A stretch of 64,000 nt of DNA from Streptomyces antarcticus. Its GTDB lineage: Bacteria; Actinomycetota; Actinomycetes; Streptomycetales; Streptomycetaceae. Below are positions 48,510 through 57,351 of the stretch, one piece after another; within the stretch, counting starts at the first letter, position 1, and each line of letters starts with the position of its first letter. The notes beneath the pieces are model-generated. The model was given only the letters and a program-made list of their open reading frames with translations, ran no database searches and had not been told where the DNA came from. The translations under genes were made by a program, and so were the position numbers. Location of the stretch: NCBI RefSeq assembly GCF_026627255.1, contig NZ_JAPNLM010000003.1, forward strand, positions 186,001 through 250,000, in the 5' to 3' direction.

Positions 48510-49910
48510 TCAGGGGGCTTCCGGGGCCCCCGTCGCTCCCGCACCGGGCCCGGGCCCGGGTTCCGGGTCCGGGCCCGCCCACGCCCACGCCGAGGCCGGG
48601 TCGGGGGCCGACGGGCCCGTCGGGACCCAGTGGCCCGCCTCGCGGTGGTACGGCCACCAGCGGCCCTCCCGCCCCAGCCGGAGCTGGAGCCCGGCGTCCG
48701 CCGCCGTCCAGCGGGCGCGGACCCGGCGGAGCACCGGCGCTTGCGCGTCCGCCCAGGCCGTGGTGAGCGCCGCCCGGGCCCGGGCCAGCGCCGCCCGGTC
48801 CGGCGTCCAGTCGTCCTCCAGCGCCGCGAGGGCGGCTGCCCGGCCGAAGCCCCAGGCCCGTACGGCCAGTTCCATCGCGGCCCGGTCCCTGCCGAGAGCC
48901 GCCGCCAGACGGGACCTGACCCGGACGTCGCCGGCCTCGGCCGTGAGCCGTACGGCGTCTTCGACGGTCGTGAGCGGGGCCGTCGGGGCGCGCTCGGCGT
49001 GCCCGGGAGCCAGCGCACCCGCCAGCAGCCGGTACGCCTCGGCCGCGGCGGCCTGCGCCAGGAACTCCACCCCGTCCACGTCCAGCCCGGCCGGTTCGGC
49101 CTCCGTGTCCAGCGTCGGCGGCTGGCCCGGCGCCTCCGGCAGGGCGGGCGGTGCGGGCAGCGGGGCGGGGCCGCCCCGGGCAGCCCGGGCTTCGTGTGCG
49201 GCGTACGCCTCGGCGGCCGCGATGCCCGGCATGCCCCGCATGCCCGGACCGCCCCGGCCGCCGGCCGCGCGGGCGCCGGTGTCGGCGGGCGCCGGCTCGG
49301 AGTCCGCCCCGGAGGCCCCCTCGATGTCCGCCCCGGCGGTGCTGCGTTCCTCCAGCTCGTCCAGGAGCCCCCGCTCACCGCGGCCGCGCAGGAGCAGCAG
49401 CACGAAGGGGTCCTGGTCCAGCAGCCGGGCCACCTGGTAGCACAGCGCCGCCGTGTGCGGGCAGTGGTCCCATTCCCCGCAGTCACAGCGCGGGTCGAGG
49501 TCCCCGATTCCGGGCAGCAGCTCCGCCCCGGCCTCCGCCGCGTCCTCGGCCAGCTCCGGCGGCACGTCCCGGTCCAGGAGCGCCGCGATGTGCCCCGACT
49601 CGGCCGCCGCGAGCCCGAGCAGCCGGTCCCACTGCGCCTCCGTGAACTCCTGCACGAGCACGTCGGTGCGGTGCGCCGTCCCGTCCCGGTCGCGCACCAC
49701 CGCGGTCAGCCCGCCCGGGCGCACCGAGACCGCCCCCACCGCGCCGGTGCGCGCGTACCGTCGGCCCTTCTTGACCTGCTCCCCGTCGAGCGCGCTGTGC
49801 TCCAGGGCGCGCAGCCAGGCAAGGCCCCACCAGGTGTGCGCGAAGCCGCGGCCGGGCGGGGTGGGCGGGAGCGCCGCAAAGGTCTTCTCGTACGGGTCCC
49901 CGCCGGTCAT
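48510..49910 (-). CDS. SWIM zinc-finger protein
   Basis: 466 aa on the minus strand. The ATG overlaps the stop of the SNF2 gene by 4 bases (ATGA). The SWIM motif CxCxnCxH is visible as CDCGEWDHCPHTAAL, at about residues 143-157. The N-terminus (FAHTWWGLAWLRALE) is typical of the actinobacterial SWIM proteins encoded beside SNF2 helicases. The C-terminal part is Ala-rich helical repeats ending in a Pro/Gly tail. It probably binds DNA or protein as the partner of the helicase. Confidence 0.93.
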   Translation of the reverse strand: MTGGDPYEKTFAALPPTPPGRGFAHTWWGLAWLRALEHSALDGEQVKKGRRYARTGAVGAVSVRPGGLTAVVRDRDGTAHRTDVLVQEFTEAQWDRLLGLAAAESGHIAALLDRDVPPELAEDAAEAGAELLPGIGDLDPRCDCGEWDHCPHTAALCYQVARLLDQDPFVLLLLRGRGERGLLDELEERSTAGADIEGASGADSEPAPADTGARAAGGRGGPGMRGMPGIAAAEAYAAHEARAARGGPAPLPAPPALPEAPGQPPTLDTEAEPAGLDVDGVEFLAQAAAAEAYRLLAGALAPGHAERAPTAPLTTVEDAVRLTAEAGDVRVRSRLAAALGRDRAAMELAVRAWGFGRAAALAALEDDWTPDRAALARARAALTTAWADAQAPVLRRVRARWTAADAGLQLRLGREGRWWPYHREAGHWVPTGPSAPDPASAWAWAGPDPEPGPGPGAGATGAPEAP

Positions 49911-52900
49911 CCGTCACTCCCCGCGGCCGGGCGCAGGGCCACGAGCTCGGCCAGTTCGGCATCGGTCAGTTCGGTCAGCGCGCCCTCGCCGCCCGCGAGG
50001 ACGGCGTCGGCGAGCGCGCGCTTGCGCTCCAGCATCTCGGCGATCCGGTCCTCGATCGTGCCCTCGGTGATGATCCGGTGGACTTGTACGGGCTGGGTCT
50101 GGCCGATCCGGTAGGCGCGGTCGGTGGCCTGTTCCTCGACGGCCGGGTTCCACCAGCGGTCGTAGTGGATGACGTGTCCGGCGCGGGTCAGGTTCAGGCC
50201 GGTGCCCGCCGCCTTGAGGGACAGCAGGAAGACCGGGACCTCGCCGTCCTGGAAGCGGTCGACGAGCTCCTCACGGCGCGGCACCGGCGTCCCGCCGTGC
50301 AGCAGCTGGGTGGCGATGCCGCGCGCGGCGAGGTGCTTCTCCAGGATCCGGGCCATGGCCACGTACTGGGTGAACACCAGGACCGAACCGCCCTCGGCGA
50401 GGATCGTGTCGAGCAGCTCGTCCAGGAGTTCCAGCTTGCCGGAGCGGCTCCCGGCAGGTGTGCCCGTGGTGCCCGGGGTGCTTGTGGTGCCCGTGGTGCC
50501 CGCGCCGGGCCGGTCCAGGAACTGGGAGGGGTGGTTGCAGATCTGCTTGAGGGAGGTGAGCAGCTTGACCACCAGGCCGCGCCGCTCCATCCCGTCCGCC
50601 TCCGCGATCGAGGCGAGCGTCTCGCGTACGACGGCCTCGTACAGCACGGTCTGCGCCGGACTCAGGGCAACGGCGTGGTCGGTCTCGGTCTTGGGCGGCA
50701 GTTCGGGCGCGATCCCGGGGTCGGACTTCTTGCGGCGCAGCAGGAACGGCCGTACGAGCGCGCCCAGTCGGGCGGCCGCCTGGGGATCGCGCCCGCTTTC
50801 GACGGGGTCGGCGTAGCGGGTGCGGAAGGTGCCGAGGCGGCCGAGGAGCCCGGGAGTCGTCCAGTCGAGGACGGCCCACAGTTCGGACAGGTTGTTCTCG
50901 ACGGGCGTTCCGGTCAGGGCCACGCGGGCCGGAGACGGGATGGTGCGCAGGGCCCTGGCGGTGGAGGAGCGGGGGTTCTTGACGTGTTGCGCCTCGTCGG
51001 CGACGACCATGCCCCAGCGGGCGGCGGCGAGCGCGGCCGCGTCGAGGCGCATCGTGCCGTACGTGGTCAGCACGAACCCGCCGGTGACGCCGGCCAGGCT
51101 GCGGCCGGGGCCGTGGAAGCGGCGCACCGGGGTGCCCGGCGCGAACTTCTCGATCTCCCGCTGCCAGTTGCCCAGCAGGGAGGCCGGACACACCACCAGG
51201 GTCGGCCCGGCGGTGGCGCCGGCGGTGGCGGCCTGGTCTGGGGCGTTGCGGTGCAGATGGAGGGCGATGAGCGTGACGGTCTTGCCGAGGCCCATGTCGT
51301 CGGCCAGGCAGGCACCGAGGCCGAGCGAGGTCATCCGGGCCAGCCAGCGCAGGCCGCGCAGCTGGTAGTCCCGCAGGACGGCCCGCAGCTCCGGCGGCGC
51401 GTCGGGGCCCTCGGCCCGCGACGGGTCGGCGGTGAGCCGCGCCCGCAGCTGTTCGAGGGCGCCGGTGGCCTCGACCCCGACCCGCTTGCCGTCCAGGTCC
51501 GCCGACCCGGTGAGTACGGCCGCCAGCGCGTCCGCGACGGAGACCTTGCCGTCGCGCCGGGCGCGGGCCCGGCGGGCCTCGGCCGGATCGATGAGGACCC
51601 ACCGGTCGCGCAGCCGGACCAGCGGGCGGCTGGCTTCGGCGAGCCGGTCGAGCTCGGCGGCGGTGAGGTCGCCCTGGCCGTCGAGCGCGTAGCGCCAGCC
51701 GAAGGAGAGCAGGGAGCCGGGGGAGAGCAGGCCGGAGGGTGCGGACAGGGGGGAGGCGGAGCCCGTGCGGCCGGTGGGCCCGGAGGGGTCGGCGGAGCCC
51801 GCGGGATCGGCGGACCCCGCGGGTTCCTGCGCTCCGAGGACGGCGCGGGCGGTGAGGGTACGGGCGAACCCGCGCGGCCAGTGGACCTGTACCCCGTCGG
51901 CGGCCAGGGCGCCGCAAGCCGCACCGAGCAGTTCCGCGACCTCCTCGTCGGCGAGCCCGACGGCGTCCGGCACGGCCGCGCCCAGCAGCGGGTCGAGCGG
52001 GGGCCACAGCCGCGCGGCGCGGCGCAGCGCGCGCAGGGCGTCCAACCGCGCGCGGGGCGGGAAGGCGGCCGCGGCGGCTCCCGAGCCGGCCCAGACGTCG
52101 GCGGCGTCGGCGACCAGGGCGGTGTCGGCCATGCTGTGCATCTGGAGGACGGCCCGGAAGGCGGCGCCGGCGAAGTCGGCCGGGTCGGAGGGGTCGCCCC
52201 CGTCGGAAGGGTCGCCCCCGTCGGAGGGGGCGCCGGAGGCCCCGACGAGTTCGATCCGCAGCGAGATCCGTACGCCCGCGTCGTGCCCGGCGGCCACCTC
52301 GGCGGCCCAGTCGCGCAGGCCCGGGTGTAGCCGGGGCTCCCGGGCGGCGTAGGCGGGCCCGCCCGCGGCGGAGGGCGCGGCGGGGGAGCGGGGCAAGGTG
52401 TCGGCCACGGCGTCGAGGAAGGCCCGCAGCAGGGTCTCCGGGGCCGGCAGCCGCGGCGGTCCGTCCGCGTTCAGGGGCACGCAGTGGGCCCCGGGGGGCA
52501 TGGCGGCGGCGAGTTCCCGGACCGCTTCGAGATCCGCGGGCGCCAGCGGCCCGATCCGCCAGGCGTCGTGCCCCCCGGGACTCAGCCCGGGCAGGAGCTG
52601 CCCGCGGGCCGCGAAGCCCAGGGCCAGCAGCGCGGCGGCGCCCCAGAAGGCCGCGGCGGAGGGGTCGGAGCCTGACGCGGCGGCCCGCGCGCGGGTGAGC
52701 AGCGGCAGGGCCTCGCCGACGGGCAGGAGGAGCGCGGTCACGGAGCCGCGGCGCAGGTCGGGCGTGACGACGGTCAGCCCTTCGAGCCGGCCGAATCCGG
52801 CACCGGCGCCGACACCGGCACCGGCAACCGCGCCGACACCGGCACCCCCACCCGCACCCCCATCCGCACCGGCACCGGCACCGGCAACCGCGCCGCCCCC

Positions 52901-53071
52901 CGCACCCGTACCGGCGCCGACGCCGGCCCCCGCACCGGCTTCGGCCCGGGTGCGCGGAGCCTCACCATCCGGTTGCCAGAACGCGATCCGGCCTGCGCGT
53001 GACGGGTCGGCCGGAAGGAACACGGCGGAGCCGCGGAGGAGTTGACCGGGGCCGGAGATCTCAGGAAACAC
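49907..53071 (-). CDS. SNF2-family DEAD/DEAH helicase
   Basis: 1054 aa from the GTG at 53071, chosen because FPEISGPGQLLRGSAVFLPADP is where family-like sequence begins; the open frame continues to 53299. An N-terminal SNF2-associated region contains an extreme Gly/Ala/Val/Thr run (about residues 38-85). The ATPase core has DDMGLGKTVTLIALHLH (motif I) and VVADEAQHVKNP (motif II, DEAQ). The C-terminal helicase lobe follows, with LLSLKAAGTGLNLTRAGHVIHYDRWWNP and ATDRAYRIGQTQPVQVHRI. These are all hallmarks of RapA/SNF2 remodelling translocases. It is translationally coupled to the SWIM protein; the pair is widespread in Streptomyces and its role is unclear. Confidence 0.92.
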   Translation of the reverse strand: MFPEISGPGQLLRGSAVFLPADPSRAGRIAFWQPDGEAPRTRAEAGAGAGVGAGTGAGGGAVAGAGAGADGGAGGGAGVGAVAGAGVGAGAGFGRLEGLTVVTPDLRRGSVTALLLPVGEALPLLTRARAAASGSDPSAAAFWGAAALLALGFAARGQLLPGLSPGGHDAWRIGPLAPADLEAVRELAAAMPPGAHCVPLNADGPPRLPAPETLLRAFLDAVADTLPRSPAAPSAAGGPAYAAREPRLHPGLRDWAAEVAAGHDAGVRISLRIELVGASGAPSDGGDPSDGGDPSDPADFAGAAFRAVLQMHSMADTALVADAADVWAGSGAAAAAFPPRARLDALRALRRAARLWPPLDPLLGAAVPDAVGLADEEVAELLGAACGALAADGVQVHWPRGFARTLTARAVLGAQEPAGSADPAGSADPSGPTGRTGSASPLSAPSGLLSPGSLLSFGWRYALDGQGDLTAAELDRLAEASRPLVRLRDRWVLIDPAEARRARARRDGKVSVADALAAVLTGSADLDGKRVGVEATGALEQLRARLTADPSRAEGPDAPPELRAVLRDYQLRGLRWLARMTSLGLGACLADDMGLGKTVTLIALHLHRNAPDQAATAGATAGPTLVVCPASLLGNWQREIEKFAPGTPVRRFHGPGRSLAGVTGGFVLTTYGTMRLDAAALAAARWGMVVADEAQHVKNPRSSTARALRTIPSPARVALTGTPVENNLSELWAVLDWTTPGLLGRLGTFRTRYADPVESGRDPQAAARLGALVRPFLLRRKKSDPGIAPELPPKTETDHAVALSPAQTVLYEAVVRETLASIAEADGMERRGLVVKLLTSLKQICNHPSQFLDRPGAGTTGTTSTPGTTGTPAGSRSGKLELLDELLDTILAEGGSVLVFTQYVAMARILEKHLAARGIATQLLHGGTPVPRREELVDRFQDGEVPVFLLSLKAAGTGLNLTRAGHVIHYDRWWNPAVEEQATDRAYRIGQTQPVQVHRIITEGTIEDRIAEMLERKRALADAVLAGGEGALTELTDAELAELVALRPAAGSDG

Positions 53072-53252
53072 GCATTCTTCAAACTTGACTACTGAATGCA
53101 GGGTGGCCGAGAGTACCCCACCCCGGGCCCCTGAAGGCACTGGACGGGCCGTGACCCGGGTCACTTTTCGGCCGGTCTGCGTGTCGGGGAACGAGGGGTC
53201 GGGACGGCGCGTTGAGGGGGTAGTGGTCAACGACAGAAGGAGGTGTCCGCAG

Positions 53253-53435
53253 ATGTCCACGAGCGGAAAGGTCGCGGTTGCCGGAGTCGTGGCAGCCATC
53301 GTGTTGTTCTGGGCGGTCGGGTTCTGGGCGGGACTGCTGGTCCTGATCGGTGTACCCGCTGCCGCCTACCTCCTGCTGGACTCCTCCCAGCGCCGTCGCC
53401 TCCGGGGTATATCCCGGAAGCAGATCGGCCGCTGA
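53253..53435 (+). CDS. Small membrane protein
   Basis: 60 aa, starting at the ATG at 53253 behind AAGGAGGT, divergent from the SNF2 gene. Two hydrophobic stretches (VAVAGVVAAIVLFWAVGFWAG and LLVLIGVPAAAYLLL) are followed by a basic tail SSQRRRLRGISRKQIGR. It is probably a helical hairpin in the membrane. I do not recognise a family. Confidence 0.8.
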   Translation: MSTSGKVAVAGVVAAIVLFWAVGFWAGLLVLIGVPAAAYLLLDSSQRRRLRGISRKQIGR

Positions 53436-53629
53436 CAACGGCCTCCACGCGTCTCCCGGCGGCAGGTACGGCGGTCCCGGGAGCCGCGGCGGTCACCCGT
53501 GCGGTGCCGCGCGACGCGAGCGCGTCCCGCCGGAGCAGGGGGAAGCGGGCGTGCCCCGGCGGCCGTCCGGCCCGCCGCCAAAGCCGCGGCCCGGTAGCGG
53601 TCGACCACCTGATCGGGATGGCCGCCGGC

Positions 53630-54409
53630 TCAGGCCGGGCGGACCGCGACGCGGTCCAGCGCCGCCAGCAGCTCCGGCAGATCCGGCCGCCCCTCCCGGG
53701 GGACCGCGAGCACCTCACCCGGCTCCTCGTCGAGCAGGACGAACGCCGCGCCGCCGGTCCGCGCCACCAGCGACCAGCCGGCCCCGTCCGCGCGCAGCGT
53801 CCGGGCCCCCTCGCCCGCGAACGAGGAACGCACGCGGCCGGGCGGCGGCGGGGTGCGGGTGTATCCCGCCGCCTCCTCCAGCGCCCGGGCCAGCCCCGGA
53901 TGCTCCGCGGCGGCCACACCGCCGTCCGTCGCCACGCGCTCCTGCCAGTCCGGCCACTCCCGGGCGACCTGGTCCGCGCCCATCCGCCGCTGGACCGGCC
54001 CCCAGGTCTCGGCCGAGGGCGGCGCCAGCGGCACCCGCCCGGTGCCGTCCGCACCCTGCTCCGGGTCGTGCGGCGCGGGGATCCCTGGGGCCGCCACCGA
54101 GAGCTCCAGCGGCCAGCCCGCCAGCGAGACCACGATCGTCCGCTCGTCGGGGGACAGGTCGTACTCCATGCCGCAGTCCCAGGAGGCGATCGCAGCGGCC
54201 ACCAGCGTGACGTCGTCCACGACGACCGTCCAGCGCGCGCCCTCCTCGTCCTGGCCGAGCACCAGCCCGTACCCGTCCCGGGCCGGCGCCACGCCCAGCA
54301 GGGAGCAGGCCTCGGGGAAGTCGTCACCCAGGATGCTCGGGAACTGCGCGGGGGTCATCAGTACGGCGGTCAGCACGTACAGCGAGCCGCCATCCTCGTC
54401 GTCGGACAC
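53630..54409 (-). CDS. Conserved hypothetical protein
   Basis: 259 aa on the minus strand from the GTG at 54409, which follows GGGAGG closely; a GTG at 54427 is also in frame. The protein is soluble alpha/beta with no visible catalytic motif (LYVLTAVLMTPAQFPSILGDDFPEACSLLG…WTVVVDDVTLVAAAIASWDCGMEYDLSPDERTIVVSLAGWPLEL). The sequence could be an immunity- or SMI1-like fold, but I cannot support that. No operon partner is evident. Confidence 0.75.
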   Translation of the reverse strand: MSDDEDGGSLYVLTAVLMTPAQFPSILGDDFPEACSLLGVAPARDGYGLVLGQDEEGARWTVVVDDVTLVAAAIASWDCGMEYDLSPDERTIVVSLAGWPLELSVAAPGIPAPHDPEQGADGTGRVPLAPPSAETWGPVQRRMGADQVAREWPDWQERVATDGGVAAAEHPGLARALEEAAGYTRTPPPPGRVRSSFAGEGARTLRADGAGWSLVARTGGAAFVLLDEEPGEVLAVPREGRPDLPELLAALDRVAVRPA

Positions 54410-54544
54410 GTGGCCTCCCGTTGGCACTCTCGATGGCGCACCCTAACCAGCGGGTAACCCGCCCGTCGAGAGCCTGCGGGTGACGATTTCCAAGGCCGCT
54501 ACCTGCACGTAGAGTTGGGAACCCGCCACAGAAAGGGACATCCG

Positions 54545-55459
54545 GTGCAGCGTTACGACCGGCTGAGGGAAATCCTCCGGCTCGACCCCGATCGGGACTT
54601 CCTCGCCATCTACCGGCTCACCACCACCTACGAGTTCCCCTGGGACTTCACCAGAGCCCTCGAGCTCGCCCTCCTGCGCACCTACGCGGTCCCTTCCATC
54701 GGCCGTCTGCTGGCCGAGACCGCGGAGTTCACCGACCGGGCCCAGCGCCGCTACGACGACACCGCGCTGCTCCTCGACGCGGTCGTGGAGCACGGCTTCG
54801 AGAGCGACACCGCACGCACCGCGATCCGCCGCGTCAACCAGATGCACCGCAGCTACGACATCTCCGGCGACGACATGCGCTACGTCCTCTGCACGTTCGT
54901 GGTCGCCCCGGCGCGCTGGCTGGACGCGTACGGATGGCGCCCGCTGACCCACCACGAGCGCAGGGCATCGGCGAACTACTACGCCACCCTCGGCCGCCAC
55001 ATGGGCATCACGGACATCCCGGACTCCTTCGAGGGATTCGAGGCCACGCTGGACGCCTACGAGCGGGCCCACTTCGGCTGGGACGAAGGCGGCCGCAAGG
55101 TCGCCGACTCCACCATCGACCTGATGGCCTCCTGGTACCCGGCGCCCCTGGCCCCCGCATTGCGCGGCGCGAGCCTCGCCCTCCTGGACGAGCCGCTGCT
55201 GGACGCCTTCCGCTACGGGCGCCCCAACCCGGGCGTCCAGCGGCTGGTCCGCGGCGCCCTGCGACTGCGAGGCCGCGCCGTACGGCTGCTGCCGCCGCGC
55301 CGGACCCCGCACTACGCCCGGCAGAACCCGGAGATCAAGAGCTATCCCGGCGGCTACGACGTGGGCGAGCTCGGCACTTTTCCCGTGCCCGGCGCGGGCG
55401 GATGCCCCGTACCGCATCCCCGCCGGCCCGCCGGAGCCGAGGCCCAGCCTCCGGCGTGA
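54545..55459 (+). CDS. DUF2236 / MpaB-type oxygenase
   Basis: 304 aa, starting at the GTG at 54545 behind AAAGGGA. It is all-helical. The DUF2236 core includes TYEFPWDFTRALELALLRTYAVPSIGRLL, RVNQMHRSYDISGDDMRYVLCTFVVAPARWLDAYGWRPLTHHERRA, and NYYATLGRHMGITDIPDSFEGFEATLDAYERAHF. This family includes latex-clearing protein and MpaB, which use haem b to cleave or oxidise hydrophobic substrates. The His and Asp/Glu residues around MHRSYDISGDD are the likely active-site region. The substrate is unknown. It stands alone, divergent from the previous gene. Confidence 0.88.
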   Translation: MQRYDRLREILRLDPDRDFLAIYRLTTTYEFPWDFTRALELALLRTYAVPSIGRLLAETAEFTDRAQRRYDDTALLLDAVVEHGFESDTARTAIRRVNQMHRSYDISGDDMRYVLCTFVVAPARWLDAYGWRPLTHHERRASANYYATLGRHMGITDIPDSFEGFEATLDAYERAHFGWDEGGRKVADSTIDLMASWYPAPLAPALRGASLALLDEPLLDAFRYGRPNPGVQRLVRGALRLRGRAVRLLPPRRTPHYARQNPEIKSYPGGYDVGELGTFPVPGAGGCPVPHPRRPAGAEAQPPA

Positions 55460-55541
55460 TCCGGGGTACGTCCGCGCGTCCCGGGCGCGGGGCCGACGTA
55501 CAAGATCGTGCACAGGAGCGTTCGCCGGCCCGTGTCACCGG

Positions 55542-55604
55542 CTCGTTCCACCGGGCCGTTCCGCCGGCTCGTTCCGTCGGCTCGTTCCACGGGCCGTTCC
55601 GCGG
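55542..55604. repeat. 13-bp tandem repeats between convergent genes
   Basis: About five imperfect units of CTCGTTCCNCCGG start at 55542, 55555, 55568, 55581 and 55594. They lie between the DUF2236 gene and the convergent methyltransferase gene. Confidence 0.6.
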
Positions 55605-55610
55605 CTCGGC

Positions 55611-56210
55611 TCATGCGCGGCGTACGGCCAGCATCAGGAAGCGGGCGCCCTCGTCGGCGTACGAGGTCATGTCCCAGCCCGAACCGGCCAGTAGCGGACG
55701 GAGGTTGGGCTCGGCCCGCATGTCCTGCGGGGTGAGTGCGCGGCCGTGGCGCGCGGCGAGGGCGGCCCGCCCGATCGGGTGGAAGAGCGCGAGCCGGCCG
55801 CCGGGGCGGACCACCCGGGCCAGCTCACGCAGGTTCGCCCCCGGATCCGGCAGGTGGGCGATGAGCCCGGCGGCGAACACCCCGTCCAGGGACCCGTCGC
55901 GCAGCGGCAGCCGGGCGACGTCCGCGAGCAGCAGCGCGCCCTCGGCCGCCCGGCCCGCGCGCTGCGCGGCGGCCAGCATCTGCGGGGTGAGGTCCGCGCC
56001 CAGCACGGTCCCGGCAGGCCCCACGGCCGCGCGCAGGGCGGGCAGGGCCCGACCGGTGCCGCAGCCCGCGTCCAGGACGCGGTCGCCCGGCCGCAGCCCG
56101 AATTCGGCCACGGCGGTCGCGAAGGCGGGCCCGTCCCCGGGGAACTTGCGGTCCCAGTCGGCGGCGCGCGCCCCGAAGAACTCCTGCACGTGTGTGTGGT
56201 CTTCGCTCAT
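55611..56210 (-). CDS. SAM-dependent class I methyltransferase
   Basis: 199 aa on the minus strand from the ATG at 56210. VLDAGCGTGRALPALR is motif I, GADLTPQMLAAAQR follows, and LADVARLPLRDGSLDGVFAAGLIAHLPDP is the UbiE-type motif set, with LARVVRPGGRLALFHP after it. The N-terminus HVQEFFGARAADWDRKF is typical of small-molecule methyltransferases. The substrate is not evident and no biosynthetic neighbour helps. Confidence 0.92.
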   Translation of the reverse strand: MSEDHTHVQEFFGARAADWDRKFPGDGPAFATAVAEFGLRPGDRVLDAGCGTGRALPALRAAVGPAGTVLGADLTPQMLAAAQRAGRAAEGALLLADVARLPLRDGSLDGVFAAGLIAHLPDPGANLRELARVVRPGGRLALFHPIGRAALAARHGRALTPQDMRAEPNLRPLLAGSGWDMTSYADEGARFLMLAVRRA

Positions 56211-56341
56211 GCGCCCATGATCCCCCACCGGTGCCGACGCCGGGGCGTGCGGACCGTGTGCAAGGTGGCACGTGGCGTGATCGAAGACAAACGTATCTCT
56301 GTCATATTCCAGCAGTTCCAGCGGCTTTCGAAATGCGCCCC

Positions 56342-56369
56342 CTGTTCGCGCCCTCACCCGGACTAGCGT
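56342..56369 (+). promoter_or_regulatory. Promoter for a probably leaderless MHYT mRNA
   Basis: TAGCGT (56364-56369) lies only 9 bases upstream of the ATG at 56379, with a weak CTGTTC at 56342-56347 as -35. Transcription would start within a few bases of the ATG. There is no ribosome binding site, so the mRNA is probably leaderless. Confidence 0.5.
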
Positions 56370-56378
56370 CCGTTGGCC

Positions 56379-57155
56379 ATGGGACACCTGGACCACGCCG
56401 CCTACGGCTGGCTGACACCCGCGCTGTCATACGTGATGGCATCGATCGGCGCCGCCCTCGGCCTGCGCTGCACCGTCCGCGCGCTCGCCGCGACCGGCAC
56501 CTCCCGCCGCAACTGGCTCCTCACCGCGGCCTCCGCCATCGGCACCGGCATCTGGACGATGCACTTCGTCGCGATGCTGGGCTTCGACGTCATCGGCACC
56601 GAGATCCACTACAACGTGCCGCTGACCATCCTCAGCCTCCTCGTGGCGATGGCGGTCGTCGGCGCCGGAATCTTCGCCGTCGGCTACGGCAGGAGCCCCC
56701 GCCGGGCCCTCGTCCTCGGAGGCCTCACCACCGGCGTCGGCGTCGCCAGCATGCACTACCTCGGCATGGCGGCTCTGCGCCTGCACGGCGAGATCTCCTA
56801 CGACCCGCTCGCGGTCGGGCTCTCCGTCGCCATCGCCGTGGTCGCCGCCACCGCCGCGCTGTGGGCGGCGCTCCACATCAAGTCGCCGCTGGCCGTGGCC
56901 GGCGCCTCGCTCGTCATGGGGGCCGCCGTCAGCAGCATGCACTACACCGGGATGCTGGCCGTAGCCGTCCGGGTCACCCCCTCTGAAGCCGCGCTGCCCG
57001 GAGCCACCGCCACGCAGTTCATCTTCCCCCTCGCGGTCGGGCTCGGCTCCTACCTGTTCATCACCGCCGCGTTCGTCGCGCTCTCCCCGACCGCCGACGA
57101 ACGTGCCGCCTCCGACTCCGCCCAGAACCTGGGCGAACGGGCCGTCGCGCACTGA
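56379..57155 (+). CDS. MHYT-domain membrane sensor protein
   Basis: 258 aa from the ATG at 56379. It has seven hydrophobic helices. The three diagnostic motifs are WTMHFVAML, ASMHYLGMA and SSMHYTGML, each at a helix end. The MHYT domain is proposed to bind copper and sense O2, CO or NO. This protein carries no GGDEF or kinase output, only a short cytoplasmic tail. It lies directly before a nitrate-sensing-type histidine kinase of the conservon, so it may feed a redox or gas signal to that system; that link is inferred. Confidence 0.92.
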   Translation: MGHLDHAAYGWLTPALSYVMASIGAALGLRCTVRALAATGTSRRNWLLTAASAIGTGIWTMHFVAMLGFDVIGTEIHYNVPLTILSLLVAMAVVGAGIFAVGYGRSPRRALVLGGLTTGVGVASMHYLGMAALRLHGEISYDPLAVGLSVAIAVVAATAALWAALHIKSPLAVAGASLVMGAAVSSMHYTGMLAVAVRVTPSEAALPGATATQFIFPLAVGLGSYLFITAAFVALSPTADERAASDSAQNLGERAVAH

Positions 57156-57245
57156 GCGGGCCGGGGTCCCGTGGCACCGAGCGCCGCGGGACCCGTCCGG
57201 CCCGTCCCACCGCGGCACGCCGGCACCGCAACGCCCGACACCGCA

Positions 57246-57335
57246 GCACGCACCACCGCAGCACGCACCACCGCAGTACGCACCACGGCACCCGTAGGCA
57301 CCGCAGTACGTACCACCGCACCCGTAGGCACCGCC
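57246..57335 (+). repeat. Six 15-bp tandem repeats upstream of cvnA
   Basis: Units of GCACGCACCACCGCA type start at 57246, 57261, 57276, 57291, 57306 and 57321. Two of them are a variant, CCCGTAGGCACCGCA. They fill the 5' region just before the cvnA ribosome binding site and could be regulator or mRNA-structure elements. Confidence 0.85.
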
Positions 57336-57351
57336 CCGGAACGAGGAGCCC

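Noticed and set aside
49907..53071. SNF2/SWIM pair as a phage-defence system
   Set aside because: The pair is widespread in Streptomyces without a defence context, and no nuclease, methylase or other defence gene lies nearby.
53436..53629. Possible gene between the small membrane protein and the hypothetical gene
   Set aside because: No start with a ribosome binding site and no coherent coding bias. It appears to be plain intergenic sequence.
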